From the NCBI RefSeq assembly GCF_000515255.1, contig NZ_KI911559.1, positions 2,064,824 to 2,128,823 on the forward strand: 64,000 nucleotides of DNA, in the 5' to 3' direction. The notes under the pieces are model-generated. The model did not search any database. It was not told the DNA's origin and saw nothing but the letters and a program-made list of their open reading frames with translations. Made by a program: the position numbers and the translations under genes. Positions 45,759 to 53,994 of this stretch are shown piece after piece; position 1 is the first letter of the stretch, and the number at the start of each line of letters is the position of its first letter. This DNA comes from Rhodovibrio salinarum DSM 9154 (GTDB lineage: Bacteria; Pseudomonadota; Alphaproteobacteria; Kiloniellales; Rhodovibrionaceae).

Positions 45759-46837
45759 GCGGACGCGACCTTTCGGACACTGCCGAACTGCTGCGTGCGT
45801 CGCCCGCGTTCGCGGCGCTGTGCCAGGTTTCCGCCCGGTTGGGGGCGGATCCGCTGCAGGTGCAGGGCCCGGGTGGCAACACCTCGCTGAAGCGCGACGG
45901 GGTCATGTGGATCAAGGCTTCGGGCACCTGGTTGGCCGATGCGACGGACAGCGATGTCATGGTGCCGGTCGACCTGGACTCCCTGATCCAGGCGGTCGCG
46001 GCCGGGGAGGACAGTGCCGAGCGGCCGGTCGAGCACGCGATTGCCGCCGCCAACCGCCGTGGCCTGCGCCCCTCGATCGAGACGGCCGTTCACGCGGTTC
46101 TGTCCCACCCCGTGGTGTTGCACACGCACTGCGTGGCGACGATCGCCGTGGCCTTGCGCCAGGATGCGGCGGAGGTGGTCGCCGAGTGTCTGGGGGATCT
46201 GGGTGCGGTGTTCGTGCCCTACGTTCAGCCTGGGCTTGATCTGGCGCATGCGATCCAACAGCGGATCGGGCCCGAAACCAGGTTGATCGTGCTCGGCAAC
46301 CACGGACTGGTCGCGGCTGGTGCGGACGCCGCCGACGCCGAAGCACTGCTGCGTACGGCGAGCGCCCGGCTCGACCGTCGGCCAGCGGCAGGTGATGCGC
46401 CGCACCCGGATCTCGAAGTGCGGCTTGCGGGATCGGACTATGTCGCTGCCGACGCGCCGCGCCTGCACGCGCTTGCCCGGGATCCAGACTGCCTCGAGGT
46501 CATGGCAGCGGGGTCTTACTACCCCGATCACGTCGTCTTTTTGGGCCCACGCGTGGCGTGTGCCGGATCGGAGGAAACGGCGCCTACAGCCGCCGCGCGC
46601 TTGGCCGAGACGGGGAACGCACCGCCGCCGCTATTGATCTTTCCCGGGCTTGGGGCGGCGATCCGGCAAGACGCTTCGGCCAGCACGCGGGCGCTCGCGG
46701 CTTGCTTGGGCGAGGTTGCCGCGCGCTTGGATCCGGGGGCACCCTGCCGGGCCCTGACCACCGACGAGGAGGCCGCGCTGATGGGCTGGGAAGCCGAAGC
46801 TTACCGGCGCAAGCTCGACGCGGCGCGCGACGGATGA
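45755..46837 (+). CDS. Class II aldolase-domain protein (long form)
   Basis: A 360-residue protein. Residues 1-210 are a class II aldolase domain related to the aldolase half of RhaD fusions (GADPLQVQGPGGNTSLKRDG, the metal pair in VLHTHCVATIAVAL, the third His in VLGNHGLVAAG). The second part is an extension found in long forms (ending TTDEEAALMGWEAEAYRRKL). The start is a GTG overlapping the flavoprotein stop (GTGA), with ribosome site GGAGGGCGG. Having two different class II aldolases in one operon suggests two substrates or an aldolase and an epimerase. Confidence 0.85.
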   Translation: MSGRDLSDTAELLRASPAFAALCQVSARLGADPLQVQGPGGNTSLKRDGVMWIKASGTWLADATDSDVMVPVDLDSLIQAVAAGEDSAERPVEHAIAAANRRGLRPSIETAVHAVLSHPVVLHTHCVATIAVALRQDAAEVVAECLGDLGAVFVPYVQPGLDLAHAIQQRIGPETRLIVLGNHGLVAAGADAADAEALLRTASARLDRRPAAGDAPHPDLEVRLAGSDYVAADAPRLHALARDPDCLEVMAAGSYYPDHVVFLGPRVACAGSEETAPTAAARLAETGNAPPPLLIFPGLGAAIRQDASASTRALAACLGEVAARLDPGAPCRALTTDEEAALMGWEAEAYRRKLDAARDG

Positions 46838-48110
46838 CGGCCTATCCGACAGCACTTGGGGTCGATGTCGGCACTGGTGGCGTGCGTGCTGGGGTGCTCG
46901 ACGCGCGCGAGAACGTGGTCGCGACGGCGAGCGCGGCGTATTGCGACCATGGCGGCGATCCGGCCGATCCGGGCACTTGGGCGGCCGCGTTTCAGGCCGC
47001 GGTGTCCGATCTGGGGATGGACGCCGATCTGGCGTCCGTTGGTGCCGTATCGGTGGACGGCACGTCGGCACGCTGTTGGCTGTGGACGCGGACGGGGTGC
47101 CGGTCGGTCCGCCCCTGATGTACGATCATGTGGTGAGCGATCCCACGATCCCGGAGGCGATCGCCGCTGCGGCACCGCATGACAGCGCGGCCCACGGCGC
47201 TGCGTCCGCGTTGGCGCGTGCGCTGGAGATGCAGGACCGCCCTGGGGTGCGCGGGCTGCTGCACCAGGCGGACTGGATCGCGAGCCTGCTGTCCGGGCGC
47301 ACCGATGTCAGTGACGAGAGTAACGCGCTTAAGACCGGCTACGACCCGGTCGCCCGGCACTGGCCGGATTGGCTCGCGCAGACCCCGTTGCGCCGCGAAC
47401 TGCTGCCGGACGTGGTGCCTTGCGGCCACGTCACCGGCCGGATCGGGGCGGAAGCCGCGCAGCGCACGGGCCTGCCGTCGGGCGCGCGGGTGGTTGCGGG
47501 CTGCACCGATGGCTGTGCTTCCTTCCTGGCGACCGGTGCGGACCGGCCGGGCGACGGGGTCAGCGCGCTGGGGACGACGCTGACGATCAAGCTGCTCTCC
47601 CACACGCCAGTGTTCGCCCCGGAGTACGGCATCTACAGCCACCGCATCGGCGACGTCTGGCTCGCCGGTGGGGCGTCCAACGTTGGCGGCGGGGTGCTGG
47701 CCGACTACTTCGACGGGGATCGCCTCGCGGATTTATCGCGGCGGATCGATCCGGAGCAGGACAGCGGCCTCGACTATTACCCGCTGCGTCGGCCGGGCGA
47801 ACGCTTCCCGATTGCCGATCCGGCGCTGGCTCCCCGATTGAGCCCCCGGCCGGACGACGATGGGGTGTTTTTGCATGGGCTTCTGGAAGGCATTGCGCGG
47901 GTCGAGGCGCTTGGATATCAGCGGCTGCGCGAACTGGGTGCGCCTGTCTTGACGCGCCTGCGCAGCGTTGGTGGCGGGGCTCGCAACCCGGTGTGGCGGC
48001 GGCTGCGCGAACGCATGCTGGGCGTCGACAGCGCGTCGGTGCTCTCGGAGGAAGCGGCCGTCGGGACGGCCCGATTGGCGGTGCGGTCTCTGCGTGGTGA
48101 GGAGGTGTGA
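46834..48110 (+). pseudogene. Second FGGY-family kinase, interrupted by a one-base frameshift
   Basis: The start ATG overlaps the previous stop (ATGA) and reads MTAYPTALGVDVGTGGVRAG, the FGGY N terminus. At about 47067 the frame breaks: GAVSVDGTS continues one frame away as GTLLAVDADGVPVGPPLMYD and then runs to the end with all later motifs (VVAGCTDGCASFLATGA, LRSVGGGARNPVWRRLRERM). Adding one G in TCGGCACG at 47066-47069 restores a 425-residue protein. The codon quality of both parts is good, so the change is recent or a sequencing error. As given, the frame ends early at 47118. Confidence 0.85.
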
Positions 48111-48111
48111 C

Positions 48112-48948
48112 GTGGTCGATCAGCTGAGCGGGGTGCGCGCGCTTGCGGGCGTTTATCAGGCCATCCTGATCGACCAGTTCGGCGTGCTGCACGACGGGAA
48201 AACCGCATTGCCGGGCGCGCGGGAAGCCGTCCTGGGGCTGCGGGATCAAGGCGCCCGTTTGGCCGTGATCTCGAATTCCGGCAAGCGCGCGGCCGTCAAT
48301 CAGGAGCGGTTGCGCGCGCTCGGTTTCGAGGAGGCGCTGTTCGATGGGGTGATGACCTCGGGCGAGCTGGCGCGCCAGTTCTTCACGGACTGGCTGCGTG
48401 AGGGGCGACTGGAAGGCGGCACCGGCGTTCACTTCGTGTCGGCCGACGACGATCGGGCTGTGATCGCGGGGTTGCCGCTCACCGAGGTCGAGCGTGCTGC
48501 CGACAGTGGACTTCTGCTGATTGCTGGGGCGGGTGCAAGCACGACGGATAATCCGGAAATCGAGACGGCGCTGCGGGCGCATGCGGATCAAGGCACGCCG
48601 TGCGTGTGCATCAATCCGGATGTCCGTATGTACGTCGATGGCTGCATCGTTCCAGGGCCGGGCGCGGTTGCCGAGCGGTATGCCGAGCTTGGCGGTCGCG
48701 TCATTTGGATCGGCAAGCCAGACCCCAGCATTTTCCAGGCTGCCCGCGAGACGCTCGGCGTTCCGGCGGAGGCCCGCACGCTGGTAATCGGCGACAGCCC
48801 GTACCACGACGTCGCGGGCGCTCAACGGGCCGGCTATGACTGGTTGTTCGTCTCCGGCGGCATCTATGCGGACGAGACCGCCCCCGCCGCTCTGGAAGCG
48901 GATCTTGGGAAGAGCCGGGGCTACGCGATCGAGCGGCTGGTTTGGTAG
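48112..48948 (+). CDS. HAD-IIA family phosphatase-like hydrolase
   Basis: A 278-residue HAD hydrolase of subclass IIA. Motif I is LIDQFGVLHDG, motif II is VISNSGKRA and motif III/IV is VIGDSPYHDVAGA with a preceding IGKPDP. The normal second Asp of DxDG is Phe, as in the DxWG/DxFGVLHDG group often annotated HAD-SF-IIA-hyp4. It probably removes phosphate from a small sugar phosphate or product of this pathway. The GTG start is preceded by GAGGAGG and lies one base after the kinase stop. Confidence 0.88.
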   Translation: MVDQLSGVRALAGVYQAILIDQFGVLHDGKTALPGAREAVLGLRDQGARLAVISNSGKRAAVNQERLRALGFEEALFDGVMTSGELARQFFTDWLREGRLEGGTGVHFVSADDDRAVIAGLPLTEVERAADSGLLLIAGAGASTTDNPEIETALRAHADQGTPCVCINPDVRMYVDGCIVPGPGAVAERYAELGGRVIWIGKPDPSIFQAARETLGVPAEARTLVIGDSPYHDVAGAQRAGYDWLFVSGGIYADETAPAALEADLGKSRGYAIERLVW

Positions 48949-48975
48949 CGCGATACATGCCGGCGATGTGACCGG

Positions 48976-49647
48976 TTAGAAGCTCGATGCTTCGGGCGGC
49001 GCATTGGGCGCGGCGATGGCGTGCAGCACGAAGTCCACGATCTGGGCGCGGCGTCTGGACACTTCTTCCGGGGCTCCGAGGTCGCGTGCGAAGACCGCAC
49101 CGAGGGTGTGGCGGTTCGCGACATAGTGGTAGCTCATGCCGGCGATCGAGAGATAGAGCGCGAGTGCGTCCACTTCGGGCCGGAACAGGCCGTGGGCGAC
49201 CCCGCGTTCCAGGATCAGTTCGAGGGAGTCCCGTAGTGGGTTGTAGGCCTTCACGGAGGCCGTCGACTGGCGCATGTGCTCACCGCCCAGCCGGTTTTCG
49301 ATGTTCAGGAAAGTGATGATGCTCGGGTTGTTCAGGAAGTAGTCGAACGTCGATTCCACGAGCTGCCGGATCGCCGTTCGCGGCTCCAGATCACGCAGGT
49401 CGAGGTCCTGCTGGTAGCGTCGCAATGCCAGGACTTCGGCTTCTAGCGCTTCCGCGAACAGGGCGTTCTTGCTGCCGAAGTGGTGGAAGACGGATGCCTT
49501 CGCGACGCCCGAGCGTTCGGCGATTTCATCCATCCGCGCGCCCTTGAAGCCGCTGGTCGCGAACACCGCGCGGGCGCCCTCCACGATGCGCGCCCGTGTC
49601 CGCGTGCGGTCCCGCTGTTTCTCGTCCGGATCCTTGGGTCGGGTCAT
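48976..49647 (-). CDS. TetR-family transcriptional regulator
   Basis: A 223-residue regulator. The helix-turn-helix at about residues 28-62 reads MDEIAERSGVAKASVFHHFG, a classical TetR domain. The C-terminal part is a helical ligand-binding and dimerisation domain (FLNNPSIITFLNIENRLGGE) of the RutR-like type. It is divergent from the TRAP operon with a 110-base intergenic region that contains a matching palindromic site, so it probably represses that operon until the transported acid or a derivative is present. Confidence 0.9.
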   Translation of the reverse strand: MTRPKDPDEKQRDRTRTRARIVEGARAVFATSGFKGARMDEIAERSGVAKASVFHHFGSKNALFAEALEAEVLALRRYQQDLDLRDLEPRTAIRQLVESTFDYFLNNPSIITFLNIENRLGGEHMRQSTASVKAYNPLRDSLELILERGVAHGLFRPEVDALALYLSIAGMSYHYVANRHTLGAVFARDLGAPEEVSRRRAQIVDFVLHAIAAPNAPPEASSF

Positions 49648-49715
49648 CGTGCCTTCAGTACCGATTCGAAACGGTGCCTTGCCTTCGCTACAGGATTGCT
49701 ATACACACCCCGTAA

Positions 49716-49742
49716 CTGACCCACTAGTCAATTATAGGTCAG
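49716..49742 (+). promoter_or_regulatory. Operator candidate for the TetR regulator
   Basis: CTGACCCACTAGTCAA (49716-49731) resembles the RutR-type site TTGACCANNTGGTCAA with three differences. A third half-site GGTCAG (49737-49742) completes a wider inverted repeat with CTGACC. A possible -10 (TATACA, 49700-49705) lies just upstream, so a bound repressor would cover the transcription start of the TRAP operon. Confidence 0.5.
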
Positions 49743-49757
49743 ATGGAGGGGAGGAAC

Positions 49758-49847
49758 ATGCCAAGTAGCGCTGCCTTGGTTCAGATTGGGCCCCTGGATG
49801 CGCGTCGCGTCGGTGGCCGCACCGTGCGACCCGCCTGGGCCCCATGA
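49758..49847 (+). CDS. 29-codon leader ORF coupled to dctM
   Basis: A short ORF with the best ribosome site of the operon (GGAGGGGAGGAAC before the ATG). It encodes MPSSAALVQIGPLDARRVGG and nine more residues, and its TGA overlaps the dctM ATG (ATGA, 49844-49847). dctM has no ribosome site of its own, so its translation should depend on ribosomes ending here. The peptide resembles nothing known. It may be a control leader or the remains of a larger gene. Confidence 0.55.
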   Translation: MPSSAALVQIGPLDARRVGGRTVRPAWAP

Positions 49848-51136
49848 TCGAACCGCTCATTGCACTTGGAACCCTGCTCGGTCTGATCGCGCTCGGCGCG
49901 CCGGTTTTCCTGGCGCTGGGGGGTGCCGGGTTGCTCGGGCTGTACATGGCGCGTGGCGAAATGGCGCTGTTTCTGGCGCCGACATCCGTGTTCGGCCAGT
50001 TGAACAGCTTCGAGATGATCGCCCTGCCGCTGTTCATCTTGATGGGGTTCCTGCTGTCCGAGACGCCGGTCGGCCGCGACATCTTTCATGTGGCCTCGGT
50101 ATGGCTCAACCGCATCCGCGGCGGTCTGGCGATCTCCTCGGTTGGGGCCTGCACGCTGTTCGGCGCGGTCAGCGGCGTGTCGATCGCCGGCGTGGCGTCG
50201 GTTGGCAAGCTGGCCGTGCCGGAAATGATGAAACGCGGGTACTCCGCGAACTTGGCTGCCGGCAGTGTGGCTACGGCCGGGGCGATCGCCATGCTGATCC
50301 CACCCTCGGTGCCGTTCATCGTCTACAGTGCGATGAGCGGCGTCTCGGTCTCGTCGCTGTTCATCGGCGGCCTGATTCCTGGTCTCGCCATTGCCTTCGC
50401 GCTGTCTTTCTACATCTACCTGCGCTGCCGGTTGCGGCCGGACGAAGCGCCCTCGGTCGAACAGACGGTGGATTGGCGCGCCCGGCTGCTCAGCCTTGGC
50501 CGTATCTGGCATGTGGTGTTCCTGGTCGTGCTGGTGGTGGGCACCATCTACTCGGGTTTGGCGACCCCCACCGAGGCGTCCTCCTTTGGCGTCATCGGTG
50601 CGGCAGCGATCGCCGGGGTCGTTTATCGCGTGCTGACGCTGGAGAAGTTGATCGAGATCGTGTGGAACAGCCTTCGGGTCAGCGCGACGATCCTGCTGAT
50701 CATCGGCTGTGCCAAGATTTTCGGCGACTACCTGAACCTGATCCGGATTCCACAAATGCTGGCTTCGACGGCGACCTCGGTCGCGCTGCCGCCGGAGCTG
50801 GTCATGCTGCTGGTGATGCTCGTGCTGATCGCGCTGGGGACGGTGATCGACGGTTTCTCGCTGATCGTGGTCACCACGCCGTTCCTGCTGCCGATCGTGA
50901 CCACGCTGGGATACGACCCGTTGTGGTTCGGCATCGTGCTGGTGATGAACCTGGAGATTGCCGTGGTCACGCCCCCGGTTGGCCTGAATCTCTACACCCT
51001 GAAAGGGGTCGTGCCCGAACTCTCGATGGAGCAGGTGATCGCCTCTGCGCTGCCGTTCGTCGCGATCCAGTTTTTGGTTCTGTTGGTGTTCGTGCTGTTC
51101 CCGGGCCTGAGCCTCTGGTTGCCGGGACTGCTCTGA
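49844..51136 (+). CDS. TRAP transporter large permease (DctM)
   Basis: A 430-residue inner-membrane protein with about twelve helices that drives sodium-coupled uptake of an organic acid handed over by DctP. The sequence has the normal DctM pattern: MGFLLSETPVGRDIFHVASV, PPSVPFIVYSAMSGVSVSSL and the end VTPPVGLNLYTLKGVVPELS. It is complete, unlike the dctM remnant at 9.8 kb. It is translated from an ATG overlapping the leader ORF stop. In this operon it comes first, whereas most TRAP operons have P-Q-M order. Confidence 0.93.
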   Translation: MIEPLIALGTLLGLIALGAPVFLALGGAGLLGLYMARGEMALFLAPTSVFGQLNSFEMIALPLFILMGFLLSETPVGRDIFHVASVWLNRIRGGLAISSVGACTLFGAVSGVSIAGVASVGKLAVPEMMKRGYSANLAAGSVATAGAIAMLIPPSVPFIVYSAMSGVSVSSLFIGGLIPGLAIAFALSFYIYLRCRLRPDEAPSVEQTVDWRARLLSLGRIWHVVFLVVLVVGTIYSGLATPTEASSFGVIGAAAIAGVVYRVLTLEKLIEIVWNSLRVSATILLIIGCAKIFGDYLNLIRIPQMLASTATSVALPPELVMLLVMLVLIALGTVIDGFSLIVVTTPFLLPIVTTLGYDPLWFGIVLVMNLEIAVVTPPVGLNLYTLKGVVPELSMEQVIASALPFVAIQFLVLLVFVLFPGLSLWLPGLL

Positions 51137-51175
51137 GCCGTGCCAAGAAGAAGACCAGTTCAAGGGAGGTTTGAT

Positions 51176-52213
51176 ATGACGACGCATAGCCGACGCGACA
51201 TGATGAAGTACGGTCTCGCGGCCGGTCTGGCCGCGGGCACGATGGGCCTGCCGTGCTTGTCGAACGCGGCCTCGACCTACACCGGCGTGACCTACATGCC
51301 GCCCAGTTACACGGCGCTGATGTGGGGCATCGACGGCTTTAACAAGCGGTTGAACGAAGGCATGGGCGATGCCGGCAAGGCCGAATTCTACGACAGCGCC
51401 ACGCTGCTGAAGGCCGACGAGCAGATCGCTGGCCTGCGGTCGCGCAGCATCGACTACATGTTCCACACCTCGACCTACATCAGCCGTTCGTTCAAGGCGG
51501 TTGGCCTGCTGGGCCTACCCAGCCTGGTTGGCGAACTGTATGAAAACGGCGACCGTATTAGCCGTGGCACGCCGTTGTTCAACCTGATGCGTGACCACTT
51601 GCGTCAGGATAACATCGAGATGCTCAGCCTGGGTGGCGGCGTGATCGAGCCGCAATACGTATGGTCCGCCAAGGAGCCGATCACCTCGCTGGAGCAGTTG
51701 CGTGGCCGCAAGGTTCGCGTGGTCGGCTACGAAGCCTCGACGGCCCTGGAGAGCATTGGGGTGGTGCCGGTGCGTATCCCCTCCTCGGAGACCTACCTGG
51801 CGCTGCAGCGCGGTACGGTCGACGCGGCGGTGGCGAACATTTCCACGGTGATCGCCCGGAACCTGCAGGAGCAGCTGAAGTACGTCTACAAGCTGCCGAT
51901 CACCGCCTACACCATCGGCCTTTATATGCGCGCCGACCGTTACCAGAACCTGGACCCGGTTGCGCGCGAAGCGTTCGACAACGCCACCGCCTGGTACGAC
52001 GCCAACAGCGCGGATCAGGTCAATAACGTGCTTTATAAGCGCGACCACTGGCCGAAAATCGACGAGGCCGGCATCGAGACGGTCGAGCCCGACCAGGCCG
52101 CGCGCGAGCAGTTCACCGAGATCTCCAAGGAGGTCTGGGAGTGGTGGAAGGACCAAGCCGGCCGCGAGTTCGGCGAGAAGGCGATCGCGCTCGCCCGCGG
52201 CGAGTCCGCTTAG
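51176..52213 (+). CDS. TRAP transporter substrate-binding protein (DctP)
   Basis: A 345-residue periplasmic protein. The signal contains a twin-arginine motif (THSRRDMMKYGLAAGLAAGT) and ends near SNAAS. The body has the family segment LRGRKVRVVGYEAS, in which an Arg binds the ligand carboxylate, and LQRGTVDAAVANISTVIARN. The ligand is a carboxylate, identity unknown. The ribosome site is GGGAGGTTTG. It is followed after five bases by the small permease gene. Confidence 0.92.
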   Translation: MTTHSRRDMMKYGLAAGLAAGTMGLPCLSNAASTYTGVTYMPPSYTALMWGIDGFNKRLNEGMGDAGKAEFYDSATLLKADEQIAGLRSRSIDYMFHTSTYISRSFKAVGLLGLPSLVGELYENGDRISRGTPLFNLMRDHLRQDNIEMLSLGGGVIEPQYVWSAKEPITSLEQLRGRKVRVVGYEASTALESIGVVPVRIPSSETYLALQRGTVDAAVANISTVIARNLQEQLKYVYKLPITAYTIGLYMRADRYQNLDPVAREAFDNATAWYDANSADQVNNVLYKRDHWPKIDEAGIETVEPDQAAREQFTEISKEVWEWWKDQAGREFGEKAIALARGESA

Positions 52214-52218
52214 CCGAC

Positions 52219-52740
52219 ATGGCTGTGATCCGCATCGCCGTCATTCGCATCATAGATGTGTGCGCCTGGGGACTACGGTTCCTGGGCGCAGCGGCCCTGG
52301 TGTTCATGGCGCTGTCGGTCTTCTACGACACGATGATGCGCTACCTGTTTCTGGCGCCGACCTCCTGGAGCCTGGAGATCAACTCCATCCTGGTCGCGGC
52401 CATCGCCTTCATCCCCGCCGCCCACGTGCTGCGGGAGCGTCAGCAGCTGCGCATCGGTCTGATCCAGGATCAGCTCACCGGCATCCCGGCGCGTGTGGTG
52501 GCCACGCTGATCGGCCTGTGCGGCATGGCCTTCTGCGTCGTGCTGACCTGGCGCGGCGGCATGATCGCCTACGACGCCTGGCTGTACGGCGAGCGCATGT
52601 CGACCGTGCTGGGCACGCCAAAGGTACTGCCCTACAGCTTGATCCCGATCGGTTTCGGCGCGCTTGGGCTGGCCTTCCTCGCGAACACTCTGGAAGTGCT
52701 GGCCGGCGTCGAGCGGCGGGAGGACGGGGCGCCGCTGTAG
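52219..52740 (+). CDS. TRAP transporter small permease (DctQ)
   Basis: A 173-residue protein with four predicted membrane helices (residues 17-38, 53-72, 91-110 and 133-155). It has the family pattern TSWSLEINSILVAAIAFIPA followed by HVLRERQQLRIGLIQDQL. It pairs with DctM. The start ATG is five bases after the dctP stop, so translation is coupled. A short hairpin (52761-52782) lies between it and the next gene. Confidence 0.9.
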   Translation: MAVIRIAVIRIIDVCAWGLRFLGAAALVFMALSVFYDTMMRYLFLAPTSWSLEINSILVAAIAFIPAAHVLRERQQLRIGLIQDQLTGIPARVVATLIGLCGMAFCVVLTWRGGMIAYDAWLYGERMSTVLGTPKVLPYSLIPIGFGALGLAFLANTLEVLAGVERREDGAPL

Positions 52741-52821
52741 GCGGTTTCTTGCCCCGTCTCCCTGCGGCCCGCTTCCCGCAGGCCGCGCTTGTCTTCACGT
52801 CATATACGGGAGCTTTCCGGA

Positions 52822-53862
52822 ATGTCTCTTCCTCTCCTGCCGACCTCGCTGGTCGGGAGCTACGCCCAGTCCGATTGGCTGATCGATCGCGCCTCGCTGG
52901 GCAAGCGCTTCCCGCCGCGCACCCGGGCCGCCGAACTCTGGCGCATCCCCGAGGCCAACCTCAAGGAGGCCCAGGATGACGCCACGCTGTTGGCGATCCG
53001 GGAACAGGAGGAAGCCGGGCTCGACATCATTACCGACGGTGAAATCCGGCGCGAAAGCTATTCCAACCGCTTCGCGACGGCGCTGGAGGGGATCGATATC
53101 GACACGCCCGGTACCGCGCTGGACCGCTCCGGTCACCCCAACCCGGTGCCGCGCATCGCCGGCCCGATCCGCCGCACCGAGACGATCATGGTGGAGGATG
53201 TCCGCTTCCTGCGCCGGCATACGGACCGCACGGCGAAGATTACCGTGCCGGGTCCCTTCACGATGTCGCAGCAGGCGCAGAACGACCACTATCCGACCCT
53301 GGCCGACGCGGCGATGGACTACGCCGCCGCGATCAACGCCGAGATCAAGGATCTGTTCGCCGCCGGCGCCGACATCGTGCAGATCGACGAGCCTTACATG
53401 CAGGCCCGTCCCGAACAGGCCGAGGAGTATGGCCTGACCGCGCTCAACCGCGCGCTGGAGGGTGTCAGCGGGACCACCGCGGTGCATATCTGCTTCGGCT
53501 ACGCCGCGCTGATCCACGAGCGGCCGGAAGGCTATTCCTTCCTGCCGCAGCTCAATGGCTGCAGCTGCAACCAGATCTCGATCGAGACGGCGCAGTCGAA
53601 CCTCGACTGCTCGGTGCTGAAGGAACTGGAAAACAAGACGGTCATCCTGGGAGTGATCGACCTCAGCGATCATGCGGTCGAGACCCCGGAGACGGTCGCT
53701 GCCCGCATCCGTCGCGGTCTCGAGTATGTGCCGGCCGAGCGGATCGTGGTGGCGCCGGATTGCGGCATGAAGTACCTGCCGCGTGAGTCCGCCTTCGGCA
53801 AACTGCAGGCGATGGTCGAAGGAGCCCGCATCGTCCGCGCCGAACAGCAAGGCGGGCGCTAA
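52822..53862 (+). CDS. Short MetE-like cobalamin-independent methyltransferase
   Basis: A 346-residue protein equivalent to the C-terminal catalytic barrel of cobalamin-independent methionine synthase. The zinc ligands are the His and Cys of TAVHICFGYA (about residue 221) and the Cys of VAPDCGMKYL (about residue 314). The N-terminal domain that binds polyglutamylated folate is absent, as in core-MetE proteins and epoxyalkane:CoM transferase-like enzymes. Lying at the end of a TRAP operon, it may demethylate or cleave the imported compound instead of making methionine. It shares the operon's strand; the gap is 81 bases. Confidence 0.8.
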   Translation: MSLPLLPTSLVGSYAQSDWLIDRASLGKRFPPRTRAAELWRIPEANLKEAQDDATLLAIREQEEAGLDIITDGEIRRESYSNRFATALEGIDIDTPGTALDRSGHPNPVPRIAGPIRRTETIMVEDVRFLRRHTDRTAKITVPGPFTMSQQAQNDHYPTLADAAMDYAAAINAEIKDLFAAGADIVQIDEPYMQARPEQAEEYGLTALNRALEGVSGTTAVHICFGYAALIHERPEGYSFLPQLNGCSCNQISIETAQSNLDCSVLKELENKTVILGVIDLSDHAVETPETVAARIRRGLEYVPAERIVVAPDCGMKYLPRESAFGKLQAMVEGARIVRAEQQGGR

Positions 53863-53934
53863 CACACCAGTCGGCTCACGACGCTGCCGGTGGGCTGCGG
53901 CCTTAGCGGGGCCGCACGGCGTCGGAGACGAGAA

Positions 53935-53968
53935 CGCCCGGGTCAGTTCGATCGGACCGACCCGGGCG
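53935..53968. terminator. Stem-loop between convergent genes
   Basis: CGCCCGGGTC (53935-53944) and GACCCGGGCG (53959-53968) form a perfect 10-bp stem between the ends of the MetE-like gene and the carnitine-binding-protein gene. The A7 run at 53978-53984 is on the wrong side for a standard U tract of either transcript. A shared termination role is likely but not certain. Confidence 0.5.
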
Positions 53969-53994
53969 CACTTGCCTAAAAAAACCGAGCCGGT

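Noticed and set aside
36878-48948. CRISPR array or tandem repeats within the long operon
   Set aside because: No regularly spaced identical units were found here or anywhere in the window.
49781-51466. 561-codon open frame antisense to dctM and dctP
   Set aside because: Extremely rich in Gln, Arg, His and Asp with no recognisable domain. It covers two well-supported TRAP genes.
53935-53984. Classical Rho-independent terminator with A7/T7 tract near 53980
   Set aside because: The A run lies on the plus strand after the hairpin, so it gives no U tract downstream of the stem for either transcript; only the hairpin itself was kept.
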